In this document: positions 1 to 10,078 of the stretch, piece by piece
Position numbering within the stretch: position 1 is the stretch's first letter
Layout of the letters: each line of letters opens with the position of its first letter
Source of the DNA: Apostichopus parvimensis
Lineage: Eukaryota > Echinodermata > Holothuroidea > Aspidochirotida > Stichopodidae
Assembly: GCA_000934455.1 (NCBI GenBank)
Contig: KN885288.1
Span: 63,034-91,172, forward strand
Direction of reading: 5' to 3'
DNA length: 28,139 nucleotides
The notes under the pieces: generated by a model
Seen by the model: only the letters and a program-made list of their open reading frames with translations
The model's database searches: none
Told to the model about the DNA's origin: nothing
Made by a program: the position numbers and the translations under genes

Positions 1-276
1 TTCTTAGTGCGATTATTGTTATGAAAAGCTGTCATTGTTTACGTTTTCCGAGGATTTCATTCTCAGTTGACCTGACCCCAAGTGAGAATCGGACATGCGC
101 ACTCGTAACTCTGAACTCGCTTATTGAAGGTTGAATCGCGTAGTTGTCACGGGTATCAACTTGTTGCAATAAAAGTTGCGACGTCGATTGGGGTTGATTT
201 GCAATAGAGCAATGTCCTAATCACCGCAACTTCTCAGAAGCAACTTTTCTGATTCGTATTTTAGCCGAACGACACC

Positions 277-430
277 ATGGCCACCAGAAATACATTTAAT
301 ATATTTGACTTTATCGAGAGTTACAGGGAAAAGGAATGTATGTGGAGAAATGAATAGAAGGAATATTCACACAGGAATACCAGAAGGACAGCTGTGGCTA
401 GTTTAGCCTCTAAATTTAATTCAAAGTTGC
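277..430 (+). pseudogene. MADF-domain (Myb/SANT-like) protein, 5' fragment, likely PIF/Harbinger accessory ORF
   Basis: An ATG at 277 lies in a strong Kozak context (ACACCATGG). It opens 26 codons that end at TAG 355, and the same frame continues to about 430. Read through the stop, the protein has the MADF layout: an F-I-E-S-Y helix, then E-C-M-W, K-E-Y, and R-R-T-A-V-A-S-L-A. In the family this is 'LI..Y...P.LW....Y..R..R..AW..IA'. MADF proteins bind DNA, and PIF/Harbinger transposons carry one as a second ORF that helps the transposase reach the element ends. A Harbinger transposase lies in opposite orientation downstream (12809 and 5701), the usual convergent arrangement. The rest of the domain is not recognisable, so this is a broken fragment. 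The domain call is fairly sure; membership of the same element as the transposase is an inference. Confidence 0.6.
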
Positions 431-1996
431 AGTTTTGTCGTAATTCAGCGAGGGTCTGGTACTTCAGCTATGGTCCTAGGCCGATACCTATAGTGAATCG
501 CCGTTCATGATGCATGACAACTAAAGCCCCTTTGGTATCTGCATCTTCACTAGTATAACTCGAAAATAGGCCTAATAGTCGAATGTTCACAAAAGCATAT
601 CGCATGCAGTCGTTATCTTTTCCAAGGATGACGATGTGAACAGTTTCATATGGTCCTTAGAAATGTTGAGGTGTCCTGCGGCGAGACCAAATAAAAAAGA
701 AAGGGCGACTTCACCGCCCACTTTAGCAGATAGGGTAGGTACGTCTGCCTTAATTTACTAAGTCGATGCCTCATCCACCGTTACCTGTGCCTTGTCGACC
801 GTTGCTAGGATTAATTGGAATTATTACTTCATTAATATATGTTTACAATTGAATAGCAATCTCCACATTAATGGTATTTACATTACTACTATACCGCTTT
901 AACAACATAATTTAGCTGACAGGTATGGCAAGTGAACAGTCGTAGGATTGGCCACCAAGCAAGATTGCTGAATTTACGAAGCCGAATGTTCGATGATTTC
1001 ATGAACGATAACAAACAGTTTGAACAATGTTTCATATGACTCCGTATGGAAAGAGGAGTGATTCGTCATCGAAGAGTTGTGTGCCAGCTTAAAATGGGAG
1101 TAAATTGTTATATAGGCCCATTCTATTGGGACGCAATCGAGTCACTCGTACTCCCCGTTTTCTAAACTTAGCCTAGGCTAGGCCTAACGATACGCTAATT
1201 CGAACAATAGGCTGTACTCAAGACGGCCTTATGTTACTACAAAGTACAAGCCTAGGTTACTTAGTTTTACTTTAGTTAGTATGACCTAGGATGGTGGTAC
1301 CTTACAATCGTAGGCCCATGTCACGAATTTGACTGTAACTAAGTACTAATGATTTGTGTTATATGTTTGTACAAAATATGTCTGCCCCAAACTTCCAAAG
1401 AGTTAACGTATCTGTTGCACAAACTCGAAGAGCACACTAACATATGAGTAACAAGTTAAAGCTTTCCAATGTTGAAGATGGCAGGCTGCATATTATTGCA
1501 GACCAAAGAAGGGTGGATTATTTCCGGGTGCTTATGTAGCAGAGTGCTATTTTAGCCACTGTTACTATTTCTTCCCCATGTGGTCAAACTCCTCCAGTTG
1601 TATTGGTAACTATGTCATGTACATAGTTCATTGACTTCCTAATACAATGGATGTCTGTTGGGAGTAAGTAGTGGTTGACTAGAAAGAGACAAGGAGTCTA
1701 TCTCTGGCCTGACTGTTTATCTTTTATCTACTTTTCTTTCTTTTTTTCCCCTTAATTAATCATCTTGGCTCGGATAACTTCTGAGCTTCCTGTTCTCACC
1801 CCTTAAGCATTCCTGCGCTCCCAATGTGCGTTTTGTGGTAACACCCCTTATGTTATACCTGTTAGGAAGCAGCATCTGGCTTCTCTCAACTGTAAAGGCA
1901 AAACAACTCTTCTTTGTTTGTGGTCATCGGCCACTCTATAATTCTAAGGGTCAAGTTAAAATGTGTAAGGCATAAAAACCTAGCTACATCCAATGG
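431..1996. other. No gene seen; AT-rich non-coding DNA
   Basis: No reading frame of note on either strand. The stretch is AT-rich with clusters of AGGCCTA/CCTAGG words (for example 1170-1195 and 1248-1290). It may be the interior or intron of the element carrying the MADF fragment, but nothing in the sequence proves that. Confidence 0.5.
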
Positions 1997-2111
1997 ATGC
2001 ATCTCTCATCTGCCGGCACAAGCAGAGGCAACACCTTTACATCTCCTGAGAGAAAGTTGAAGACTATTTCATATGTCTTCATTTATTACTGCAAATTCGG
2101 ATAATTCAGGT
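1997..2111 (+). repeat. 115-bp direct repeat, copy 1
   Basis: Ungapped match of 115 bases to 3154-3268 with five mismatches; similarity stops abruptly at both ends (ATGCATCTCTC... to ...ATTCAGGT). Copy 1 runs into GTAAGCGT, so its right edge resembles a splice donor, while copy 2 does not. No long frame is shared. It could be a duplicated exon-like module, a small dispersed repeat, or the terminal direct repeats of an unknown 1.27-kb unit. Confidence 0.85.
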
Positions 2112-3153
2112 AAGCGTCTATTTTATACTTCTTGCAATTGCTTCCTATGTTAGAGATATTAGTGTGACTGAGGCTTATTTAATTGCCATGTACAGGTCCT
2201 TTAATACTTATTTTTCTATTAATTGTTTTACTATTTAAGTTGTGTTTGCAAGTAACATTGCTGTATTATTTTTCAGTTTGCTATCGTAATGCTCACTAAA
2301 TATAATCCCATAATATTTAGGTGTCACATGGCAATTGAGTATTCTTCTGTATTTAGTATTCTTCTGTATTTAGTACATGTGCTAGAGTACTGTACATATC
2401 TAGTTTACAACATTGTATTGAGGCTTGTTAAGTGTGACATGTTAATATGGTGCACATTATTTTAATTAATATTCAATATGCCGTTAATTATTGTTAGTAG
2501 TGATCACCCAGGTCACTTTGTATACATTTTAATTGCTAACAAGTTCTGTCATACCCCCGTTATGACAGTAGCTTAACATTTTGTGGGTTACAATTGCATA
2601 CTTTGAGTCCCTGAGGACCTCTGTGCATGGTACCTTCCGTTACCATGGTGACAGAACCACAATGGGCAAAGATATATGTGCAGTATTGTTTATTTAGACT
2701 TTGGAGAGTTATATTAAGGCAGTTGTTTGTATACCTGTACTATTAAACTTGTATTGATATGTGTCGACCGCTAATTAGGCTGAGTTATAGTTGTATCTAG
2801 GGCACTGCTTCATGAACTGTTAAATTGTTGTATTTTGCAAGATCATGTATAGGCCTGTCCCATTTACTGGCTTATTTGTACATAGCTTTTATATTATCTT
2901 ATTATAATTTGTTGAGCACTTTTGGTCTGTTGCTTGTGACAATAGGTTACAAGGCCATGTCATTTCTAGATAGTTAGCATATGCAGTTATGGTCACTACC
3001 TCCCTGCAGTGGTTGAGTTGTACAGTACATGTATAGGGGTAGTGATGTACTGTCCATGGCTTGTTTACTTCTTATTTTTTTTAGTTATTGTTTATATTAT
3101 TTTGCTTCTTTAAATTATAAAGTGGGTCGACTATAGTTTGGTTAGTTTATTTT
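2112..3153. other. No gene seen; spacer between the direct repeats
   Basis: AT-rich DNA without a convincing ORF. It holds a 17-base tandem duplication (TATTCTTCTGTATTTAG twice, about 2340-2373). Nothing else is recognised. Confidence 0.5.
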
Positions 3154-3268
3154 ATGCATCTCTCATCTGCCGACACAAGCAAAGGCAACACCTTTACATC
3201 TCCTGAGAGAAAGTTGAAGACTATTTCATATGTCTTCATGTATTACTGCAAATTCTGATTATTCAGGT
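3154..3268 (+). repeat. 115-bp direct repeat, copy 2
   Basis: Second copy of the module at 1997-2111, same orientation, 1157 bases downstream, 110 of 115 identical. It diverges after ATTCAGGT, where it reads CTTACT instead of the donor-like AAGCGT of copy 1. Confidence 0.85.
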
Positions 3269-3317
3269 CTTACTATATGTGGCATGTTATACACACTCTG
3301 TTGATGGCCTTGGGCAA

Positions 3318-3370
3318 TTAGACGCCGGGTATCACTTATAGACGCCGGTCGTTACTATAGACGCTGGTTG
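3318..3370 (+). repeat. Short tandem repeat of about 19 bp (TATAGACGCCGGTCGTTAC)
   Basis: Three adjacent degenerate copies of about 19 bases centred on AGACGCCGG. Single related copies follow near 3423 (AAAGACGCTGG) and 3713 (TATAGAAGCCAGTCGTTACC). The spread copies suggest a once longer array. Confidence 0.6.
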
Positions 3371-3439
3371 TATTGTACTACCTAGGGAAGGGGCTACTCT
3401 ACCCAATGGTTCCCCGAACGGTCTAAAGACGCTGGATCG

Positions 3440-4306
3440 GAATGACAGCGATTGTGTCCGAGTGTAGAATTTGCTAGTATATGTAATCTCGTTAGTCGTA
3501 ACGGACTACTACAAGAGAGAGAGTTTATAGTTTTTGATCAGTTTGAAGTTGTGGGAATGCTACAATGCATTTGTACCTACACAAACTGAGATACAGTTGT
3601 TATTATTTGTGCTTATGATATCATGTGTTCATATACAAACCGTATAGTTAGTAGTAGACCAGCGCTGCTCCTTCATGGTATGTGTCTTTGAGTTGTTGCT
3701 AGGCCTACTGAATATAGAAGCCAGTCGTTACCTATCATAAATGTTTCTGCTTATTGATTTGTGTATGTTTTTTAGTAATTTCTAAGTTTCCGTCCCTATA
3801 TTAGCTGACAATTACAGTCAATGTAAACACCCCTAACCCCGCTGCTCCTATGTCGTAGGTACATGGCGAGTAGTCGTTACACTTATAAAACATGTTTGCA
3901 TCGTGAGTCATCTTTTTGAAAGGAAAATACTGCAGGTCAATGTGGTTGTGGTATAGGCCTTCCTCGCCAGGCACACACAAGGCAAATGGTGAGGTGCATA
4001 AAATTCTGCGGCCAAAGTGCACCAAACTGAGATGCAGTAAAATTAACAACTAGAAAAAGACCTTCCTTAGAGTCTACAATGAATGGAATCAAATTCAGTT
4101 CATGAAATATACACAAACATATGGTTGATCTGTCATGGGTTTCGTGTAATTTAATGAGTGAACATAGCTGGTACATTTGACTTTTGCAATTAACTAAAAC
4201 AAAATAATAAGCAATTTACTGAATGTAAAGTTAAGGTAGCGTAAAGTATATATATATGATTGTTGACAACAATCGTTATGATGAATGGGTTCTTAATGGA
4301 ATGGGA
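3440..4306. other. No gene seen
   Basis: AT-rich. The frames here (82 aa and 79 aa, minus strand, 3801-4176) have no family likeness and composition typical of chance. A TATATATA run lies near 4246. Confidence 0.45.
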
Positions 4307-4310
4307 TTAA

Positions 4311-4549
4311 AGGTATGCTATATTGGCCCCAAATATGCCAGATATTAAAATATACCTTTGGTAAAAATCCATAAACCGTTTTTATTACTACCCTTGAGGA
4401 AATGTACCTCACTGGGACATTCAGTCCTATTGTGTGTTCATTTAGAATGTCTGAGAACAATTTCGAAAGTAATGACCTCCAGGAAAGTACTTTTTGGAAA
4501 CATCTATCAATTATAACGTGCCATAATTTGGGGCCATTACAGACTACCT
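4311..4549 (+). mobile_element. MITE with TTAA target duplication, copy 1
   Basis: A 239-bp unit flanked by TTAA on both sides (4307-4310 and 4550-4553). Its ends are inverted repeats: AGGTATGCTATATTGGCCCC on the left and, on the opposite strand, AGGTAGTCTGTAATGGCCCC on the right. A second unit of 245 bp lies inverted at 11422-11666, and the interiors match as well. A TTAA duplication is typical of the piggyBac, Kolobok and Sola3 superfamilies; the superfamily cannot be settled from these ends. No coding capacity, so non-autonomous. Confidence 0.8.
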
Positions 4550-4991
4550 TTAAAAGGAGACCTTTTCAATATTTCCTGTTCACCATATAGTTTTATTATT
4601 TTCAGCAATATAAGTTAACAAGCTCGTTAGAAGTTTGAAAACTGACTATTCGAGGGAGCGAGGAAAGCTGAAGTGTCCGCCAAGTGGGTCAGGATGTGGC
4701 GATGTGTACGTGTCGAGGTGGCAATATTTCTCTGCCCTTCACACTTTCGTAAGGCCTTACACAACACTAAGATCATCAAAATTCAATTTGGTAAGTGGAA
4801 TATTCTTACAAATATAGTTACTGAAAACTTAACATACGAAAAGGCTACTGATTTGCTAACAAAGTTTTATATTTTCGTTTTATTCCTTGTGATTTGATTT
4901 TATGTCGGTTATGTACACGTGCGATGCTTACAGAAGTAGCAAAAAAGATGTCCTAATTCTTAATTTGCCATTGCCATGACACCTGACCTTC

Positions 4992-5701
4992 TTAGGTGCA
5001 AAATTTCTCCCTAATATTGCGTGCATCTGCAGATGAGTGATTTGTGTTGCTACAGGGAAGGTCAGCAAGACCATTGAAACCAACAGCATGATTTTGACGC
5101 CATCCTCCCTCAGTTATTTCCAGTGAATTCACATTCTCCTGGTCAACATCACATTCTTCAATGTATTGTGGATCACTCTCTTTGTTAATAGATGCATCTC
5201 GCAAGAAATTGTCAAGTGCACATGAAGCTAGCACTACTTTTTCTGCTGTGGTAGTTTTCACTGCCATTCTGGTATTGAACACTTGGAATCGTGAAGCCAG
5301 AATACCAAAAGCATCCTCAGAGACTCTGCGAGCTCTTGATAGCTTATAGTTGAAAATTGGACGTTCCCTATTCAAAGCTCTGGCTGCGAAAGGCTTCATG
5401 AGGTATTTTTTTTTAGCGGAAATGCTCCATCACCAACAATGACATATGGTAGATGGTGATTCATTACTGGGGTAAGTTAAGCCCTTCTTCTAGGGTGGTG
5501 TAAAGTGATGAATCTTTAAAAACATCATCACTAACCCCTTCCATTTTTGCGTACGTCAACATAAATAAATTTATACTGCGCATCAACCAGAGCTAGCAAT
5601 ACTATGCTAAATGTACCCTTGTAATTGTAAAAATATGATCCACTCTTCAATTAACAGCGAAGGAGTACATGTTTTCCATTTTTTCTTACCATTCAGGTGT
5701 A
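4992..5701 (-). pseudogene. PIF/Harbinger transposase (HARBI1-like, DDE_Tnp_4), C-terminal fragment, frameshifted
   Basis: Read on the minus strand from about 5701, three frames together give the catalytic half of a Harbinger nuclease. First comes SGSYFYNYKGTFSIVLLALV, then DAQYKFIYVD (first catalytic Asp region), then PYVIVGDGAFPL (second Asp), then NYKLSRARRVSEDAFGIL (catalytic Glu in the family's ENAFGIL position), ending at the stop at 4992. At least two breaks are visible: one after VDVRKNGRG near 5535, and one at a run of nine T on the plus strand (5405-5413), where one or two bases more or fewer would be needed. The homopolymer break could be a sequencing error. The N-terminal half is missing here, but a matching N-terminal piece lies on the same strand at 12401-12809. 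Confidence 0.88.
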
Positions 5702-5747
5702 CACTGTAGCTCCCACTACACCTGAAACATGCCACTTCCGTTTGAAC

Positions 5748-6410
5748 ACACGGTGCCTTGGTGACCAACCTAAAAAAGTATCATTGGCTATTGGGTGATG
5801 GACTGTGCCCAAGGACCGGCTGTGACAGCCTACAGAGTACCGCTCATGTTTTTTGCCATTGTTGCTTTGTTTTAAACTTATGGGAGTGGTTCCAGACCTG
5901 GACCGACCGTGTAACGGGAGACCGTTCATGTTCGGTAGGACAGGGCTTTATTTTATATGTGGTAGACCCTCCAGTTTGTTCGCTTGCTGTGTTGCACCGT
6001 ACTATTTTTGTTTGCTCTATTGTGAAAAAAACATGTTTGGCGGAATAGATGTGATGTGGTTTTAAGGGGGAAGTTTGCCAGTTGGCAGGCAGTCCTGGAG
6101 GCGCTGAAGTGTGACATTCGCCTTCATGTTCAAGGCGTTTTTCGCTTTTTTTTTCGTTTATATGGGCCAGCCTTTTTTTGGACGGTGGTGTGCTGGGGAG
6201 GGGTGTTTCGTTTCGCTGCGTGCTGGCCGTCCTTTTGTGGTTTTTGGAATGTTTCAGTGGGTGGTTGGGGGTTTGTCTCTGCAGGTCGGTGGGCATATTT
6301 ATTTTTTGGGCTCGCTTGACCTGAGTTTCGTTTATCAGAATGGGATGATTCGGTGGTGCCGTTTGGCCGTGACGTTTTGGATCCCGCATGGCGGGTCACG
6401 TAAAAAGCAA
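5748..6410 (+). mobile_element. 5'-truncated LINE (non-LTR retrotransposon) 3' end
   Basis: The 663-bp insert is bounded by identical 12-bp direct repeats TTCCGTTTGAAC (5736-5747 and 6411-6422), a LINE-type target duplication. Near its 5' end, frame 5758-6048 encodes CPRTGC....STAHVFCHC, the zf-RVT zinc-binding end of LINE reverse transcriptases. After frame breaks, K-F-A-S-W-Q-A-V-L-E-A-L-K and then FFGRWCAGEGCF follow, as in the C-terminal tail of such proteins. The 3' end carries a hairpin (CCCGC 6383-6387 with GCGGG 6391-6395, extended by CGTGA/TCACG) and finishes in a short A-run. A second copy of this 3' end lies inverted at 13477-13585. The LINE clade is not determined. Confidence 0.85.
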
Positions 6411-8761
6411 TTCCGTTTGAACTTCGCATTCGTGGCAGTCAGAGAACAGCAGAGAGGAAACGTACAAGACCAGTCAATACTTTTAGGAACAATGCAGCTG
6501 CCAAACCGACAAGTCAGAGACAAAGGCAAAAATTAAAGGAGCCAGAGAAATATGAAAGGAATCGTCCGAGTGACATACTGCGAAGCAAGATCTACAGGTT
6601 AGAGATGACCAATGAAGAGAGAATTCACTCAAATAAATTAGCAGCAATCAGGCAAAGGCGCTATAGGCAGAAACAGAGAGAAAAGTTGGAAGCTACAAAG
6701 AACAAAGCTGAGCAATGGGGAAAGGAAAAGAGACAACCACGTGGCACGGAGCTACACAGAGATGATTGAGTTCAAAAGAAAGAAAGCAGGTGAGAAAAAG
6801 AGGAGACAAACAGCAAAATGGTCAGCAGAAAAGAAAGAGGAAGTCAAAGCAAAACGTCGGTTAGTCTATGCTGCTAAAGTAGCTGAAAAGGAGAGACATC
6901 AATCTGTTGGTGTTCGGACTGATGGTTCTGAACAGTCTCAATTGTCTTCTTGTACAGAGCAACTCGACATGGAATGCCACCTGATATGGCATCCACACTT
7001 ACAGCGCCAACAGTGGATACCGTAAATACCATGCCCTCCTCAAGATCAGCACGAAGGGAAAAGGCTGTCAAGACTTAGGCAGTTTTTTCCCGAGAAATGC
7101 AGACCATTATGTGGAGCTGTTTGAAGATATGCAAAATATATCATCTCCATCCAAAAAAGCAGCACTGGAAAGAGTTAGCTTAAAAAATCCAAAACAGAAG
7201 ACAAAACAGAGGATTCTCGAGGCTGAAGTCGTCAACATTGTTGGAGAACATCTGAAGAGAGGCGGTCAGAAGAATAGACTCTGAAGCAAGCAGAATTTGG
7301 CTTCATCCCTAAATTCACTTAAGAAAAGCAGACTGGCGCGATATGCCAGTAGAAGATTTAGAATCAACCGAAAGCAAATTTCCAATAGATTCAAGAAATC
7401 AGGAGGGAGACCAGTCATTCATCCTTCTACTATCACAGCAGTGTGTGATTTTTATGAGGCAAATTCTCACCCCCTACCAATTAGGAAGTTTGTGTCTAAG
7501 AAAACTTGCAAACCTATCTACAAACTCTACAACCAGTTCAAGTCTGCCAATCCACATATAAAGTTGTGCCAATCAAACTTTTAAAAACTCAAACCCAAAC
7601 ACATCCGCACCCCCAGACAGGCAGCATACCGTGGTTGCCTATGTGAAGAATGTGAAAACATCAGGTTGAAAATAGTTTCACTGGACAAGAGACTAGAATT
7701 GGACGGGCATAGGGCTTTGAAGACGCTAAACATTACAGTTTGTCCTAAAACAGAGGGAGCCATCTTTTAATCAGCTTGCCTGCATCAAGCGAGCTTGTGG
7801 AAACTGTGGAAAAGCTGGATAGCCATATGCAGCAAGTTTCATACCAGCAGAGATTGCAGTCAGTGTCTTGGAGGAAGTGGGATTTGGTGGAAGAGGAAAT
7901 GAAGAAGACAAAAAACTGACAAAAAATAGGCAGCTTGTGGTAAAGGATGGAACACTGCAAGATCTGCTTGATGAGCTGAAAGAAGAGGTAAAAGTTCATG
8001 CACTTCATGTATTCAACTGGCATTGGCAAGCAAAGCAGTACAGCAGCATCAAGAAAAATCTGCCCGATAAGTGGGTAGTTAGTGTGTGGGATCTCGCAGA
8101 AAGTTATAGGTTTCTTTGAGGATGAAATACAGTCAGCATATTGGGTGCGCAATCAGGTAACCATCCACCCTGTGATCAACTTCTACACATGCCAGAATAG
8201 AGGATGTGACAGCCAGGTTATGGAATCCATTGTGTTCATTTCGGATGACAACGTCCATGACTATCATGCAGTGAACTCATATATGGAGCTTGTTGCACGC
8301 CATCTCATCCAGAAGAGAAACCTTGATGTGACTAACATGGTGCGGTTTTCAGACAATTGTGCATGCCAATACAAGTCGTCGAAAGGCCCCATAGCGGACA
8401 TCGCACATGCATCTGCTGACTACTCCTTCCTGGTCCACCATAATTATTTGGATCGCGCCATGGGAAAGGTGCTTCTGATGGGGAATCAGCAGTCGTTAAC
8501 AGTTCTGCATCACAAGCGGTCAACAGCAGCTCTGCTGTGATTACTAATGGAAGGGATCTGTATGAGTTCTGTGTAGAGAACCTACAAAAGGATACCTCTT
8601 CTGAAAGTGCCTCCACTTTAGAAGATGTCAATGCTGTCTGGACAAGATGCCTAAGCTGCTTCTGTCAGGCCTGTGTACAGGGATATGTGCCAATGCAGAG
8701 TATGTAGATGACTGGAAGTTACAAAAACTTTCAAGAGCCACCAAGGACGGAGCATCAAGAG

Positions 8762-9014
8762 GTAAGTTTGTGTTGCTGAAGGTGATGACTTAAGTTCAAG
8801 TGGCAGGTACAGGTATAATCCTTGACAGCTAAAGTTATCCTCGTAGTAACCACAGGGTTTGGGGATTGTTATGTTGAAAGAAATACTTTTCTAGTAAGGA
8901 CTGCAATCAAAACAGTATTCCTTAATTAGTAGTGTACCCAAATTACAGCATTCTTGTTACTCTGACAGCACAATCCCTTCTCTTTTAAATCATACCATCC
9001 CATTATATTTGAAG
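8762..9014 (+). other. Intron 1 of the HGKGASDGE-family pseudogene
   Basis: Donor G|GTAAGT at 8762 and acceptor GAAG at 9014. Phase 1 at both ends: the single G at 8761 joins AT at 9015 to make Asp, and the acidic exon 2 reads open from there. Confidence 0.65.
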
Positions 9015-9122
9015 ATGACATGGGCAGTGAAGACGTTGACACGACTGTTAAATTGGCCAGCGATGAGGACAAGGACGGGCAAAACTGTGACATACGCAGT
9101 TATGAAGATGGCATGAATAAAG
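9015..9122 (+). CDS. Exon 2 of the HGKGASDGE-family pseudogene (acidic linker)
   Basis: A 108-base exon, phase 1 in and phase 1 out, encoding an Asp/Glu-rich linker (begins DDMGSEDVDTT, ends EDGMNKG). The donor is G|GTGAGT at 9123. No stop in frame. The similar lengths and preserved phases of exons 2-5 argue that the splice structure is real. Confidence 0.6.
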
Positions 9123-9361
9123 GTGAGTTTGGGTCATCTTTATTGAACATTCAAGTATGCACAAAGGTGTCGGAATGTAGAAAAAGAAAAGGTGTTATTC
9201 ACAAATACAGCAAACAAAAATAATGCCAAAACAAAATGAAGTGAAAGTTTGGCAAGGTTTGAGCAGCCTTGAAGAAATAACACATCAAGTATTCTACAGT
9301 AACAGGTAACTACACCACACTGTGCATTGCTAAAAGCGATTCCTTATATATTGTATTGCAG

Positions 9362-9509
9362 CATCAACCAGAAATGACATTAGTGATCCAGAGGGTCCAG
9401 GTCCAGACCGCCTCAGTGTAGATGGCGCAGGTGATGGCAGTGCTAGTGGTACTGAGGAAGCTCCAGGATTCTCCAATAATAATGAAGCCAACATGCAAGA
9501 AACCAAAAA
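9362..9509 (+). CDS. Exon 3 of the HGKGASDGE-family pseudogene (acidic, Gly/Ser-rich)
   Basis: Acceptor TTGTATTGCAG at 9361 and donor AAAAA|GTAAGA at 9510. 148 bases, phase 1 to phase 2, open throughout. Encodes a low-complexity acidic linker (ISDPEGPGPDRLSVDGAGDG then SASGTEEAP). An 11-13 base G-run follows in the intron (about 9541). Confidence 0.6.
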
Positions 9510-9881
9510 GTAAGATAAAAGATTAATTGATATATTTTTTTGGGGGGGGGGGGGAGGTGGGTCTGTAGACTTTCACTTAATGACATATATCCAGTGTGCT
9601 AAGATACATTGCACCTCTATCTTACAGAGGAAACTACATAAGCTACTGATTTGAAATGTAGTCACAAAGGCAAACCAAACCATACCATTGACAATCTCTG
9701 CACCACATTAATCTTAAAACTTGTCAGTTGACTTATCAAGAAAGCAGTCCTTGCCCGTTCACAACATGTGCCTCTACTCAACCTTGTCCAGCACAGAGTG
9801 GATAAACATACAAATCTAGGTCACTGTGTTACCGAAAATATATTCTAAGATAATCACACTCAAATTAATTCTCCTTTACAG

Positions 9882-9960
9882 GCTCCAGGTGGGGTCCTAC
9901 GTAGCTATCAAGTTTACTACTGGCAAGAAGAACTTTGTCTACTTGGCAATGTTGAGTATG
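9882..9960 (+). CDS. Exon 4 of the HGKGASDGE-family pseudogene
   Basis: Acceptor TTCTCCTTTACAG at 9881. 79 bases, entering in phase 2 and leaving in phase 0 at a weaker donor ATG|GTTGAG (9961). Encodes LQVGSYVAIKFTTGKKNFVY and onward, the start of a small beta-rich C-terminal domain that continues in exon 5. The donor choice rests on phase and reading rather than on consensus strength. Confidence 0.55.
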
Positions 9961-10078
9961 GTTGAGACAGTATTTGCCTGATGTACACAAAAAATTTTCA
10001 TTATGGCAGCTACATTATGCTTTATACTGTGGAGATCAATCCATAAAGTAATATGCTCATCTTATCTTCTTATTCCAG

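Noticed and set aside
61..170. Left Harbinger TIR at the window start (GTTGAATCGCGTAGTTGTCAC resembles GTTGAATCGCGCAGATGTGAG at 12932)
   Set aside because: The two words are in the same orientation, not inverted, and the likeness is limited to about 11 exact bases.
1997..3268. 115-bp repeats as LTRs of a retrotransposon
   Set aside because: No TG/CA ends, no primer-binding or polypurine site, no gag/pol fragments between them, and too short.
3801..4176. Two overlapping minus ORFs of 82 and 79 aa
   Set aside because: Overlapping frames of similar length, no domain likeness, no splice or promoter context.
5844..6389. 181-aa minus-strand ORF rich in K, P and T
   Set aside because: It lies antisense to the LINE 3' end, whose zinc-finger frame and TSD explain the sequence.
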